Assembly: GCA_037039685.1 (NCBI GenBank)
Contig: JAWNGF010000003.1
Span: 930,001 to 994,000, forward strand
Direction: 5' to 3'
DNA length: 64,000 nucleotides
Source of the DNA: Ceratobasidium sp. AG-K
Taxonomy: Eukaryota > Basidiomycota > Agaricomycetes > Cantharellales > Ceratobasidiaceae
Numbering within the stretch: position 1 is the first letter of the stretch; each line of letters opens with the position of its first letter. The notes below the pieces were generated by a model, which was not told where the DNA came from, did no database searches, and saw only the letters and a list, made by a program, of their open reading frames with translations. Position numbers and translations under genes: made by a program. Positions 46,023-58,261 of this stretch are shown here, piece by piece.

Positions 46023-48258
46023 ATGTCCGGCGGCCCATTAACATCAACAGACGACAGCCCTACCCACTCCCAAAGCGAAGAGGGCAATGGCCAGGAGCTA
46101 ACTTCACTCGCGCCTATCGAAGAGACAAGCCCGTTGGGCTACAACGTCACGTTTTTCAACGCAACGTTGCTCAACACTTCTGCTATGGCAATTCATTCCT
46201 ACAAGCTTCGAGTTCATTCGTTGACTTAGATCCGGGTTTTAGATAGGGATGGGCATATTTTCCACACCTAGTGTCATATTAAGGTCGGTTGGCTCGGTGG
46301 GAATGCTACTTGTGCTGTACGCTGTCGTGCCACTCATTACGTGGGGTGCGTACTGGGAGATACCGTGAACCCGTGTCGGGGTTGAGCAGTGATTTACGCA
46401 GCCGGATTAATGGTTTATATCGAGTTGACTTCTATGTGTGGGCATAAAAGATCGGGGGCAGAGGTCGTTTATTTGGTGAGTTCGAGATCCTCTAACCTCG
46501 TTATCCTGAGTAATTGTCTACCCCGTCGATACTTAGGAGGAGGCGTATCCCCGACCTCGGTATCTGCTCCCAACAGCATTCGCACTTATAACTGCGCTCT
46601 TGAGCCATGCGGGCGTAAGCTCAACCGGTAAATGAATTCAAGTCGTAGAATTGTACTGAAATGCACCTGACCATGTCGGTACACATAGTCTTTGCCAAGC
46701 ATGTTTTACTCGCGTTGAACGCTGAAGTTACCCCACTCAGGCAGCGTTCTCTGGCACTGACTATGGTAACTTGTGCCGTCTGGGGTAAGTAATTAATCGT
46801 AACTCAGTAAGAGGTACTAAACTAACGGAGGGGCTGAATGCCAGTCTGCTTATTTTCAAACAAGTGGGCGCTCCGAGTGAATGGAGTTGCTGCGGTATTC
46901 AAAATGGGCAGTCTATTAATGTGAGTAACAATATCTCAGTTGGGATCGCTGGCCAGAATAACGTGCCGCTAGAATCATTGTCACCGGTTTCATTTGCCTA
47001 TTTGGCTGGACGACAGTTCCTCACACCGACAACTTTAAAAGCCCGTTTGAAGGTTCTATATACGAAGCTAACCCGCTCGCGACGTGTAGGTCTACATGCT
47101 GCGTTGTCGCTTAAGAAATTGTGCTAAATATAGTTGGTAGCGATCGTAAAAGTGTTATACAGCTACGTGGGCTGGAATACAATACTTGGCCTCATCGCTG
47201 AGGTCAAAGGCCGCAATCCTATACGGACTATCAGAAAAGCGGGCGCTGCTTCTCTCATCATCACCTCGACTCTGTTCCTCGCTACCTTAATTTCATTTTC
47301 GCTCGTATTAACCAAGGAAGAAATCCTGGGAGCAAATGAAGTCTTGGGTGCACTATTTTTTAGGAAGATGTATGGGAACGTGGCAGCCGACAAACTATTC
47401 CCCGTATTTATTGGGTTCAGTACATTTGGCGGGATTGTTTCTTCAGTACGCATATTACTTCCGCGCTCTGACTCTAATCTGACCCCCATCAGACTTTGTA
47501 CTATGCGCGAATGTTAAGAGAGGCCGGGCGGCAGGGCGTTTTACCCTTTGCGACGTTCTGGAGTCGAGTTGGGCGATTCAAGACGCCATACGGACCAGTG
47601 CTCCTTAAATGGGCACTGGCTTGTTTCATGATAATTGCCATTCCCGCCAAGGACACATTCGCATTTCTGATCGACCTTGCTTCGTATCCGGCACTAGTTT
47701 GTTGAAACATCGTATATCTCGAGAAATTTATTAACATTCCGTTGTAGATTTTTTCGTTGCTAGTGTCGTGCGGGGTTTGGATCTTACGACGACGAAGGGC
47801 GGACCTTAGACTACCAGAGCACGCATACAAGGCGCCAAATTTCGTTGTAGGGCTCTACGTGCTGCAGAGTGTTGCTTTACTCATTATGCCCTGGTAAGTC
47901 CATTCTACTGTGCCTGTCTACCTGAATATTCAAGAGGGGAGCGAAGGGTTCCGCCGAAAGGAGGGTCACATGGAGGTGACGTTGGTTTCTTCTACGCAAC
48001 GTACTGCATCTTAGCTATTATGCTTTTATTGGTTAGTGAAAGTTATGCCCCGCTTTTCGTCTCACCCATAACTTGTAGCTGTGTGGATTCTACTATTGGG
48101 TGCGATTCCATGCATTGCCCCAGTGGTACGGATATGAGCTCGTTGAAGAAACGGTGTCACTTCCTGGAGGAGTCAGAACGGTAGTACTAGCCAAGGTCTT
48201 CAAGACCCACCTAGAAGACGACGAGAGTCCCTTGCTTCAGGAAGAGGAGAGAGTATGA
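46023..48258 (+). CDS. MUP1-type amino-acid permease B
   Basis: Second copy of the tandem permease array, closest to A: both have ELTxLAPIEE(S/T)SPL and VTFFNATLLNTSA. The ATG at 46023 (MSGGPLTSTDDSPTHSQ) gives a Ser/Glu-rich cytosolic N terminus. Spliced exons give IGMGIFSTPSVILRSVGSVG, AGLMVYIELTSMCGHKRSG, EEAYPRPRYLLPTAFALIT, FSNKWALRVNGVAAVFKM, GWTTVPHTDNFKSPFEGSIY, SYVGWNTILGLIAEVKGRNP, LTKEEILGANEVLGALFF, ARMLREAGRQGVLPFATFWS, FAFLIDLASYPAL and CGVWILRRRRADLRLPEHAY, and a tail ending LLQEEERV. All frames join. The intron after the SAM codons appears to start with GC rather than GT. It appears intact, so it may be functional; substrate specificity (methionine or other) is inferred from family resemblance. 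Confidence 0.85.
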
Positions 48259-48663
48259 AATGTAGACGAGGGTGGACTGGGATGCGTTGACTCAATCGCT
48301 GTGTTAATAATATTTAACGAACCGATCGAGATCAATGGTGTAATGTTCGCAAACTAGTTGATGCGGAGTTTAAGCCCCAAACTCACGCCCCCACATGCAC
48401 TTTGGGAGCATGATCTGAGCTGGGAGTGCCCTAACAATTGACATCAGCGCTTATTGCATCCCAAACACCTATCAACAGCTCCGACTCTAGTCAGCTTGGC
48501 CAACTACCACCATAAGCCAGGCACCCCCCGTACAAATTGGACCGTTGGGAATATCTAGCTTTGTGCTGTGTATATACCACGCTTTAACTCCTGAGTACTA
48601 TAATTACCTTAAGTTTTCTCGGTCTAGGATCCGTGGCTGTTGAGTCACCACTCTTTCGAATCT
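48259..48663. other. Intergenic between permeases B and C, with TATA element
   Basis: About 0.4 kb. TATATAC at 48571-48577 lies 87-93 nt upstream of the permease C ATG and is the best promoter candidate. Nothing else seen. Confidence 0.4.
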
Positions 48664-50904
48664 ATGTCGCATACAACTGGTTCTATAAACAATGACCGCG
48701 GATCCTTACCAGAAGCAGAGGAAGATTCCATACAAGATTCAACATCTCTTGCCCCAGTTGAGCAATCGAGCCCGCTGGGTTATAACATTGGATTTCTCGA
48801 TGCCACTCTAGTGAACATCTCAGCAATGGTTGGTATGATCGCTTGGGTTCTCTACAATTTTTGACGTCGCCGCGCCTTCGTAGGTGGGCATGGGTATATT
48901 TTCAACCCCCAGCTATATTCTCAAGTCCGTCGGGTCGGTGGGAATTATGATTACTTTTTATTGCATCGCTCCGTTGCTGGCCTGGGGTACCCATTTCCTT
49001 AACCTTTTACGTCTGACTTAACTAAACGATTTTGTTATATATAGCTGGTCTGACGGTATACGTGGAACTTGCTTCCATGTGTGGATACAAGCGGTCGGAG
49101 CAGAGGTTGTATATCTGGTAAGTATGGATCTCTCGACCCGAAAGTAGCCTGTTCAGGTGGCTGGCACTGAACTTAGGAGCAAGCTTATCCAAAACCCAAG
49201 TACCTAGTTTCTACGACTTTCGCTATCGCAACCGCGCTTCTGGCACATACCGGCGTTAGTGCTACAGGTAGGGAACCTCGAGACGTCCCGTTTCGCCTGA
49301 TACTACCCTTGTCAACGTTGTAGTTTTTGCCAAGCACATCTTGCACGCTTTTGATATCGAGGCTACGTCATTCCGGCAACGAGCGATTGCATTGATGATG
49401 TTGACTTGTGCCATGTCAGGTATGCCTTACTGGCTATATGCTATTCTATGTCCCATATGACACGGTAGTGACTAGCTTGAGTACAGCGTGCTTGTTTTCC
49501 AACAAATGGGCACTACGATTAAATAGTTTCTCCACTCTGTTTAAGATTGCTAGCTTGGCTTTGTAAGTTGACATTTTGCATCGGCGTATGGAGCTGATCG
49601 GATTCACAAGGATATCACTTACGGGCCTGGCTTGCTTTTTCGGATGGACAGCAATCCCCTACACAGGAAATCTCCGTCGCCCATTCGAGGGATCTGTGTA
49701 TGAAGGGAATCCGCTTGCAACGGGTAGGGCACTTTATTGCATTTATTATTTCACGTAATCACAAGATTTTCCGCCATTGGAAGGCTTTGTTAAGGTGGAT
49801 TATAGCTTTATAGGATGGAACACCGTGCTTGGTTTAACGGCAGAGGTCAAAGGTCGTGATCCCATCCGTACGGTCCGTGCTGCCGGGTTTACGTCTATAC
49901 TACTCATCTCGTCGCTGTTTCTCACCACCGTGCTATCCTTTGTCATCGTTCTCACTAAAGAGGAGATCATAAATTCCAACGAAGTTCTAGGCGCAATATT
50001 TTTCAGAAAGATGTACGGGGACACTGCAGGGAACAAGCTGTTCCCGATATTCATTGGGATTAGTAATTTTGGGGGCCTAGTATCTAGGGTTCGTATGGCT
50101 CTTATCTCCCAACGTATTTCTAATGAGATGGTCTAGACCTATTATTATGCACGAATGCTCAGAGAAGCTGGAAGACAAGGCGTCCTGCCATTTGCGACAG
50201 TATGGAGTCGAGTAGGGAGATTCAAGACGCCATATGCGCCGGTGCTTTTCAAGTGGTCATTGGTTACATTCTTTCTCCTCGCGGTCCCAGCAGGCGATGC
50301 GTTTGCTTTTTTGGTGGACCTTGCAGGGTACCCAGTTTTAGTAGGTCCTACGAAAGAGTGTGGTGGGTGGCCAGCCGATTATCCATCATAGATGTTTTCA
50401 CTAGCAACGTCGTGCGGTGTTTGGGTTCTGAGGCGCCGGAGGATAGAAATGGGACTCCCGGCTCATCCATACAAAGCTCCTAATCTCGTAGTGCTAGTTT
50501 ATGTGATTAAGAGCGCCGTACTGATTATCATGCCTTGGTATGGTTTAACTGATGAGACGACCTTGGTGTTAATTCTGATATAATTGTCTTCTGTTAGGTT
50601 CCCGCCCAAGGGAGGGTCCCATGGCGGGGATGTGGACTTTTTCTACGCGACGTACTGCGTTGTCGCGATTGTCGTTCTACTGGTGAGCCTATTACTCCGT
50701 GCACCACAGACCGAATGATTGAACTTATTTCGCTAGCTCTGCGGATTGTATTACTGGGTATGGTTCAAGGCGCTACCGAAGTGGTATGGGTACGAGATTA
50801 TGGAAGAAACAGTATCGCTACCTGGGGGAGTCAAAACGTCGGTTCTCAGGAGACGGTACAAAGGCCAATCAGAGGCAGAGGAAGAGCCACTGGTTCGCAG
50901 GTAG
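48664..50904 (+). CDS. MUP1-type amino-acid permease C (one apparent frameshift)
   Basis: Third tandem copy, paired with D: both have SLAPVEQSSPLGYNIGFLDA. The ATG at 48664 gives MSHTTGSINNDRGSLPEAEE. Exons give VGMGIFSTPSYILKSVGSVG, AGLTVYVELASMCGYKR, EQAYPKPKYLVSTTFAIAT, VFAKHILHAFDIEATSFRQR, CLFSNKWALRLNSFSTLF, TGNLRRPFEGSVYEGNPLAT, SFIGWNTVLGLTAEVKGRDP, LTKEEIINSNEVLGAIFF, ARMLREAGRQGVLPFATVWS, YAPVLFKWSL, CGVWVLRRRRIEMGLPAHPY and YYWVWFKALPKWYGYEIM, with the stop at 50902-50904. At 49095-49098 the codons for KRSGAEVVYL are out of frame by one base: TCGGAG where the other copies have TC-GGAGC. A G is probably missing. Everything downstream is conserved. Confidence 0.82.
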
Positions 50905-51200
50905 CTGAGAATATTATGGATTTATATTCAAAGCGAGCAAAGTATTATTGTTACATCATGTTCGCAGCTTCAATGAAGTGACAGCCATATACGTAAACAT
51001 ATATCACCAAACATTTGTCAACAGTTCCCACCTAGGCTATCTCGGACAACAACCACAGGTTCGCTATTTCCTGTACATCTTGGGCCAGTAAGCACTTTCC
51101 TGCAGCATTTGGCGAACAAGCTCTTTGCAAGTATCTCGGGTTGCTTCAACTTCTTCTATCTTAATCTTGTATCGGTGGCTCTTTATTCTTGTCCAAGTCT
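50905..51200. other. Short intergenic gap between permeases C and D
   Basis: About 0.3 kb. It must hold the permease C 3' flank and the D promoter. No motif stands out. Confidence 0.4.
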
Positions 51201-53431
51201 ATGTCCCGCACAGTCATTCCTGGGAATCATGACTACGGAACTCTACCTGAAGCAGAAAACAACCTCGTAGAAGATGCAACATCACTTGCCCCAGTTGAGC
51301 AGTCGAGCCCTTTGGGCTATAACATTGGATTCCTCGATGCGACTCTACTGAACATCTCAGCAATGGCAAGTTCGATCAAGGTACATCGTGTGTGGCTTTT
51401 GATTTTAATGTCTCTTCTTAGGTCGGCATGGGCATATTCTCGACTCCAAGTTACATCCTCAAGTCTGTCGGGTCGGTGGGAATGCTGGTTACTCTCTATG
51501 CCATAGCTCCGTTCGTCTCATGGGGTATGCGGTTTCCCGTGTCCTTGTGAATTGGACTGAATAACTCACTTTCATGCAGCTGGACTAATGGTCTATATAG
51601 AGCTCGCTTCTATGTGCGGGCACAAAAGGTCAGGAGCGGAGGTGGTGTATCTGGTAAGTATCGTCCTCATCACTTGAATTGTTTACTAACCGATTCAGGA
51701 ACAAGCCTATCCAAAACCCAAATACCTGGTTTCTACAACTTTCGCCATTACAACTGCCCTGCTAGGTTACACTGGCGTTAGCGCTACTGGTAAGGAATGA
51801 CAAGATTTTGCATGCATAGCCTAGGCTGACCTCCACCCTGTTCTATTTTAGTTTTCTCGAAGCATATTCTGCATGCCTTTGAGATCGAGGCTACGTCATT
51901 TCGACAACGCGCGATTGCCTTGGTGATGTTAACTTGCGCAGTGTCAGGTTGGTTTACTGGCTATATGCTATGTTGGAAGGCCATACTAACGTACTAACAA
52001 CAACGTTCGATATAGCGTGCTTGTTCTCCAATAAGTGGGCACTCCGATTAAACGGAGTTTCCACATTCTTCAAGATAGCAAGTTTGATATTGTACGTCCA
52101 AACTTGCATTAGGGATGTTAAACTGATCGTTTCGTAAGGATATCGTTTACTGGGCTGGCTTGCCTTTTGGGATGGACGTCGGTTCCTTACACAGGGAACC
52201 TCCATCGTCCCTTTGACGGATCTATATACGAAGGAAACCCACTTGCTACAGGTCAGCCATTTTACGTTCATCCGAGTCAACTGGCGTAAACTTGGTATTT
52301 GACGGCATTTGAAGCGTTTGTCAAGGTGAACTACAGCTTCGTAGGGTGGAATACCATTCTTGGTCTAACGGCAGAGGTCAAAGGTCGTGATCCCGTCCGC
52401 ATAGTCCGCGCCGCAGGATTCTTGTCTATCCTTCTCACATCACTATTATTCCTTACTACCGTGCTCTCATTTGTAATCGTTCTCCCCAAGGAGGAGATTC
52501 TAAACGCCAATGAGGTCCTGGGTGCGCTGTTCTTTAGGAAGGTGTATGGAGAGACGGCGGGAAATAAGTTTTTCCCGATATTCATCGGGATTAGCACCTT
52601 TGGCGGTATCGTGTCGATGGTACGTATGGCTTTTTCCGTAATGGAACTTCGACTGAGAACTCTTAGACCTTGTATTATGCACGAATGCTCAGAGAAGCCG
52701 GAAGGCAAGGTGTTTTGCCGTTTGCGACGTTTTGGAGCCGGGTTGGACGCTTTCAAACACCGTATGGACCGGTGCTCCTGAAATTAGCCTTGTCTACGTT
52801 CTTGGTGCTTGCAGTTCCGGCAGGTGATACGTTTGCGTTTTTAGTAGACCTTTCGGGGTACCCGGGTTTGGTGAGCTATGGGCGGGGCTACCAGGGATTC
52901 GAGGCTGATTGTGTGATTTAGATATTTTCGCTGGCGACATCGTGCGGTGTTTGGATATTGAGGCATCGGAGGAGTGAGATGGGCCTCCCCATTCATGCAT
53001 ATAAAGCCCCGAACTTCGTGGTGTTGGCCTATGCGATCAAGAGCTTTGCGCTAATTACTCTACCTTGGTATGCTTTGCATATTACAGATCCTCGTTTGGT
53101 TACTGAGGGTGTGTGTTAGGATCCCACCCGAGGGGGGATCTCACGGTGGAGACGTAGACTTTTTCTATGCGACATACTGCATTGTCGCGTTTGCGGTCCT
53201 ACTAGTAAGCGCAGTCGCTTTCCCTTCGTGTCACTTACCCACTAATATCGACACTTTCACTAGCTCTGTGGGATGTATTACTGGGTTTGGTTTAGGGGGC
53301 TACCGCAGTGGTACGGGTACGAGGTCGTGGAGGAAACCATAGCCCTCCCTGGAGGCGTCAAAGCTTCGGTACTCCGGAGACGGTACAAAGGCCAGGCAGG
53401 GATGGAAGAGGAGCCATTGATTTCGGGGTAG
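51201..53431 (+). CDS. MUP1-type amino-acid permease D, intact
   Basis: Fourth tandem copy and, with B, one of two that read cleanly throughout. The ATG at 51201 (MSRTVIPGNHDYGTLPEAEN) is chosen over an in-frame TTG upstream. Exons give VGMGIFSTPSYILKSVGSVG, WAGLMVYIELASMCGHKRSG, EQAYPKPKYLVSTTFAITTA, VFSKHILHAFEIEATSFRQR, CLFSNKWALRLNGVSTFFKI, ISFTGLACLLGWTSVPYTGN, FVKVNYSFVGWNTILGLTAE, VLPKEEILNANEVLGALFF, TLYYARMLREAGRQG, CGVWILRHRRSEMGLPIHAY, PPEGGSHGGDVDFFYATYC and YYWVWFRGLPQWYGYEVVE, ending EEEPLISG at 53431. A Pro replaces Thr in the LTKEEI loop. Substrate is inferred from MUP1 resemblance only. Confidence 0.87.
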
Positions 53432-53650
53432 CAAGGAGCGCAGTGAACAGCCGGTCAAGGCGAGAGAAGGGATGTCGGGTTGCTTTAGATGTTTTGATAT
53501 AATGCAATGGTGTCGAGAACCAGGGATCAAACGACCAATACTCAAGTCTTGATTAGAATTTAGTCATGACGCTATTGGATCCATGGAGGAAGTGTAGACT
53601 TGGGGTTTCACTCGAAGACAGTTATAATGCGTGCATTGAATCAATAAGTT

Positions 53651-54024
53651 CTAGTGACCATGACCATGACCATGCGCATCTCCGTGGCCGTGGCCATGAG
53701 CTTCCCATGGGTGCGCACCCTGTGAAGATGATGGTTAAGATGTCAGATAATCGGAATGGGGAATACTCACCAATAGTTTTGGCCCGTCTTGCCTATAGGT
53801 TGCAAAATGATAAAGTTTAACTAGTAAATCATTATTGAACAACTCACCTTGCGCGATAGAAGATGAAGAACCACATTGTTGCACCAAGCCCCTTTGCGAG
53901 GAAACGATGGCCGAAGCCAGGAGGGTGAGGGTGGAAGCCTGCGTAAATAGGGATGTGGTTTTAGACGAGATAATGCCACCCGCGGGCAAGAGTCGGACTC
54001 ACCGCCGCCTGCAGGTCCTGCCAT
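53651..54024 (-). CDS. Tiny His-rich membrane protein, probable complex I NDUFB2-like subunit
   Basis: A 66-residue protein spread over four exons. It starts MAGPAGGG at ATG 54024, then GFHPHPPGFGHRFLAKGLGA, a single hydrophobic segment TMWFFIFYRARQDGPKLLG, and a His/Gly-rich end HPWEAHGHGHGDAHGHGHGH. All three introns join in phase. The order (short matrix arm, one TM helix with aromatic residues, HPWE, His-rich C terminus) resembles small single-span accessory subunits of mitochondrial NADH:ubiquinone oxidoreductase, such as the NDUFB2 group. That assignment is from layout and recall and is not certain. The GACCAT repeats on the plus strand at about 53654-53680 are simply the His-Gly codons. 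Confidence 0.6.
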
Positions 54025-54162
54025 AGTGGGTGAGATTGTCAGAGGTATGAGTGGCGGACTTTGCTTGGTCGTGTTGGCTTACATCATCGAGGGCTTGTTA
54101 TGATTTAGAAAGTCAACAAATTAAGTTCACTCTATCCACCACTCGGTGATCGCTGCCTCAAC

Positions 54163-57100
54163 ATGGCCACGCAGGCGAAAGGCGCGCCGAGGGGGCGCAA
54201 GCGGGCGCTCTCTGTTGCACCGCCCCCAGACTCGTGTGTAGTCATTTACTTTTCCCAGGACCGTGCCTTTCAACGCGTTTTCCAAGGTGTGTATTTTGAC
54301 TTGACCAATAACAACTTGCTTGAATACTCGCAGAGACGGACATCGACGAGATGAAGAGTGTCGTCAAGGAGAAGCTAGGACTTGGCCCAATACCGCAATC
54401 CGGTTGTCCCAGCTCGCCGAGGGGAGGCGGCTTGACTTGGAAGACGGTAAGTCCACAACTCAATCGATAATTAGGGCAATTTATTTATTTTGAATAGATG
54501 CCGACTTTTACGCCTTCCAGCGTAGCGCACAGATGAAGTCAGAAATTGAGTCGAATTCTCGGTTATTACGCCGCCTCCTGCACAGCTCGCCTCTCCGAGT
54601 ATAACATCGACTTCGACTAATCAGGAGCGAGGACCCGCAGCCAAAGAAGCTGCAGGCGATAGCGTACTTGCACCGGACCCCGACGCTTCGGTATGTCCTC
54701 ACGCTTTATTTTATTTCTCAGACTGTAGCTCAATCCCAACATTGTCGCATTTCTTTGGATATCTTTCTAGGTGCCTACTAAGAAGAAGAGGAAGAAGGCC
54801 GCGAAGAACAGCCAAACTCCCACTCCATACGTCGTCGTTTATGACACTGTTGTTTCTCACCAGGATAAGGGCAAGGCGACAGAGCCAAATGAGGATGTGC
54901 CAGCCGCCTCGACCTCGGCGCCTCCAAATTCCAAGGCAAAGACTGCCTTCGTTCTGGACGAGCCTGCAGCTATTCTCTCCACGACAACCACAAACGCTGG
55001 AGTTTCCACCAAAAAACCGAAATCAAAGGCCGCTTCCAAGCCTCCTCAGCCCGAAGAGGAATCCGCAACTACAGTTATCTCCAATCAGCCAGAGGTTGTT
55101 GTACCCACGAAGCCCAAAAAGAACAAAAAGGCTGCTGCCGCGTCTACTCCTTCCGCTCCTGTCACTTCACCCACCACTGCCCCCGCCGCTCATCCTGCGA
55201 CCGATCCCACTATCTCTACGTCCAAGGAGACCGCTGCACCAGCCGATCCTGAACCCACCCAACCTCCGTCTAAGAAGCGCGACCGGAAGAGTGGAGTAGA
55301 GCCTACGTCGACGACTGCCCCCGAGGCCCCTACCCAAACCATCGAACCAGAAGCTGCACCAGGAACAGTTGAGCAACCTCCCACCAAGAAGCGACGGAAG
55401 TCTAAAGCTCCCGTAGACGAAACTGATGGCCCCGTTGCGACTTCCCTACCCCCTCCTGGGCCCTCCAAGCGGCGCTCTTCTGTCGTCTTGAATATTGACA
55501 AGTCCATGACTGCACCTCTGAGCTCGGTCGGCTCTGTGGCTGATATCGTGCAGCGATGGGCCTCTCGTACGGCTGAAGCTGAGCAGCGCTCGCACGCATC
55601 GGGGTCATCAGCAGCGCCGCCGAATGGGGTGTCGTCGCCAGCCTTGCCAGTGCAAGAACTCAGCGTCCATACTATAGACCAGAGCGTTGACGCTAACGGC
55701 AAAGCCAAGAAGCGGAAAAAGAAGGCAAAGGAACAAACAGGGGATACCTCGGTCCAGGCTCCTGCTCTGGAAAAAGAGGTCGAGGTTCGTGGTCGTTCGG
55801 ACTAATATTCGTGTAAATTTGAATCGTTGATGTATATCGTTGATATTATTCTATACCAGGATGGCAATGCATTTGCTCCAGCTATTAATCCATCGACGAC
55901 AAAGGCAAAAGAGAAGCGAAAGGACTTTGCGTTCGAGCCTCCTGTCATTGAAGCCCAGTCGACTCCGGCGCCAATCCGTCCCACGTTCCCCAAGCCCAAG
56001 AAATCCAAGCTGTCGTCGGTCGCTGTCAGCCATCAGTCAGAAGGCAGCTCAACAGACGACGAAGACATTCTCAATAGCGTCATGCGAACCGTCCCGGACT
56101 CGGATGCTGAGAGTGTTGAGGAGGACGATGGAAAGAGCGACGAAGAAATGGTCGAGACTCCAGTGGTCGCAACACCTGCGACCCCCACCCGAGAAACAAC
56201 ACCCCCTTCGCCGCCTTCCGCTTCGGTTACTCCTCAAGCCGCCCCTGTTCCCCTACCCCCTGCCCTGTGCCCACCAATGCCCTGCTTCAGAGTCAACGAA
56301 TGACTCAATCTAATGTTCGCGCGCTCCTAGACGACCTCGAGGATGAAGAAGCTGGCAATGCCAACAAAAGCGACTCGGACGACGAGGGTAGCAGCCTGGC
56401 GCGCTCCACGCCTTCGGATGTTGTACGTCGTCGACATCGGAAGAGTGGTCAAATGGATGCGGGCGACTCTGACGCGGGCTCCTACGTAGAGGTTGTTGAA
56501 GATTCTCAAGGCGAGGATGTGGAGATGCAAGAAGCCATTGTTCGGAATGACCAGGAGGAGAAGGAAGCAGAGGAGGAGGAGGAAGCAGAAGAGCAGGAAG
56601 CAGAAGAAGAAGGGGAGGAGGAGGAGGAGCGTGCGCTGATGAGCTTTTCCCAAATGCTCAAGTCCTCTCAATCCCCCGGTGCGGACGTCGTTCCTGGCGT
56701 TGGTGGGGATGATGATATTGAAGACTACGAGAGCGATACTGGCCTTGACAAGCGTAAATCCCCTGGCAGCGCTGCCAGCTCCCCCATCGAGTCTCCATCC
56801 GGCTCGAATGGCCAACCAAGCAACCACGACGAAGAGCGGCCGGAACTCGATAAGTCGAGCAAGTCAACCCAACCGAACATGCCTCTGTCCCAGCCAGCGC
56901 AGGAATCTGAACCGGCCGGAGTGATGCAGAGGAGCCAGAAGCTCCACCCCCGAAGCGTCGGGGTCGCCCGCCGCTCTCCCAGGCCGTCAAGGAGGAACGT
57001 GCGGCCGAAAAAGCGCGCATACAGGCACAGAAAACCGCTCTCAAGGAAGGGCAAGGTCATAAGCATGGGCGTGCCTCGCTCAAGTCCAACATGTCCATCG

Positions 57101-58203
57101 AGGTCGGTCTAGAAGAGATCGAAAACAAAGCACCTGAGGACGAACCTGAGGAGGCCACCGAGGGTAGCCGAACGACTCGGAAACGTTCACTGTCCCGAGT
57201 CAGTAGCTCGCAACAAAAGCCAGCATTGTCGCAAGCCTCGGTTTCGGCCGATATCGACCCCCCTGCGTCCAAGCCTCGTGGCCGCCCTCGCCTCTCCGAA
57301 GCTGTGCTCGCTGAGAGACAGGCCGAAAGGGAGCGAGTTCGTGCGGAAAAGGCCATCCAACGGTTGGAGAAGAAGACGGCAAAGGCGAATGCGAAGGCCA
57401 CGAAGGGAAAGGGAGCGAATGCGTCTCGCGATTGAAGAACCGGATAGCGCCCAGGATACAAATGGTGATGCAAGCCCGGGCCCCGCGAGTCAACAGGTCG
57501 TTGACAAAGCCGAACTCCGGTCCGGGGCATCCCTCCCAGTCTGGTCGGTTCTGAATGACCTGTCGTCGAGTAGGCGCGAAAGTTCGCAGGCCGACGAGCT
57601 TGACTGGAGTGGATCGGATGGCGAAGGCAGAGGGAAAGGGCCATTGGCGCCTCAGGTAAGTGGGTTTAATTCCCGGAGTGGAGCTAGTACTAAACTGTTT
57701 GCCAAAAGCGATCGGTGAAGCGCGAATTATTGGGCTCGCCAGAGGTCACGGTGCGAAAAGCGGATGTGACAGCAAAGCCCTTGTTTCTTCCTTCATCGGG
57801 GATAGCAATCAAAACTTCGTCCCGACTCCTTCCCCCTTCATCGCCTCTCGAGTCGACCCCAGTGTCAAACATGCTCTCGTTGTCACAGCAAACCCCGCTC
57901 CAACGTCGAAAGTCGATCAGCGCCGCAACGTTGCCCCGGTTCACAGATATTCAGAGGAACCATAGTCTTCGGCGACAATCGCGCAAGGAACAAAACAGGT
58001 TGCAGTCGAGTAGCCAACCCATCAAGTTCAATCCGCCCAAGGATCCCAAACCGAATGGCACCAGCCAGGACGTCGTTATGGTGGATGATTCGTCGTCTAG
58101 CGATGGTAATTCTTCCGGAGAGGAAGGAAAGAGAAAGCCTTTGTCTCAGTCTCAGTCTCAGAAAAAGAGACGCTCTGCGTTTGATTATTTTTCCCAACAG
58201 TAA
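54163..58203 (+). CDS. Large nuclear AT-hook protein with ubiquitin-like N terminus; five apparent frameshifts
   Basis: An uncharacterised, mostly disordered protein of about 1200 residues. The ATG at 54163 gives GAPRGRKRALSVAPPPDSC, then a compact domain (VVIYFSQDRAFQRVFQ, TDIDEMKSVVKEKLGLG, NTAIRLSQLAEGRRLDLEDD, ADFYAFQRSAQ) with a ubiquitin/PB1-like feel. It continues with Lys-rich blocks (TKKKRKKAAKN), Pro/Thr/Ala-rich repeats, TKKRRKSKAP, an acidic Glu run (about 56560-56630), and AT-hooks PPPKRRGRPPL and KPRGRPRLSEAV. The end is Ser-rich (SSSSDGNSSGEE) and finishes KKRRSAFDYFSQQ. Chromatin association is inferred from the AT-hooks. Frames switch by one base near 54388, 54555, 56264, 56915 and 57413, each time into a plausible continuation. 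The ATG frame alone would stop early. Confidence 0.65.
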
Positions 58204-58261
58204 TTTTTGACTCTCGAACTTACCCATGTACATTTATGTAATATACCTTTCTTGATCTGCT

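Noticed and set aside
53654..53680. Short tandem GACCAT repeat as microsatellite or CRISPR-like array
   Set aside because: It is the coding sequence of the HGHGHG tail of the small membrane protein; there are no spacers and the genome is fungal.
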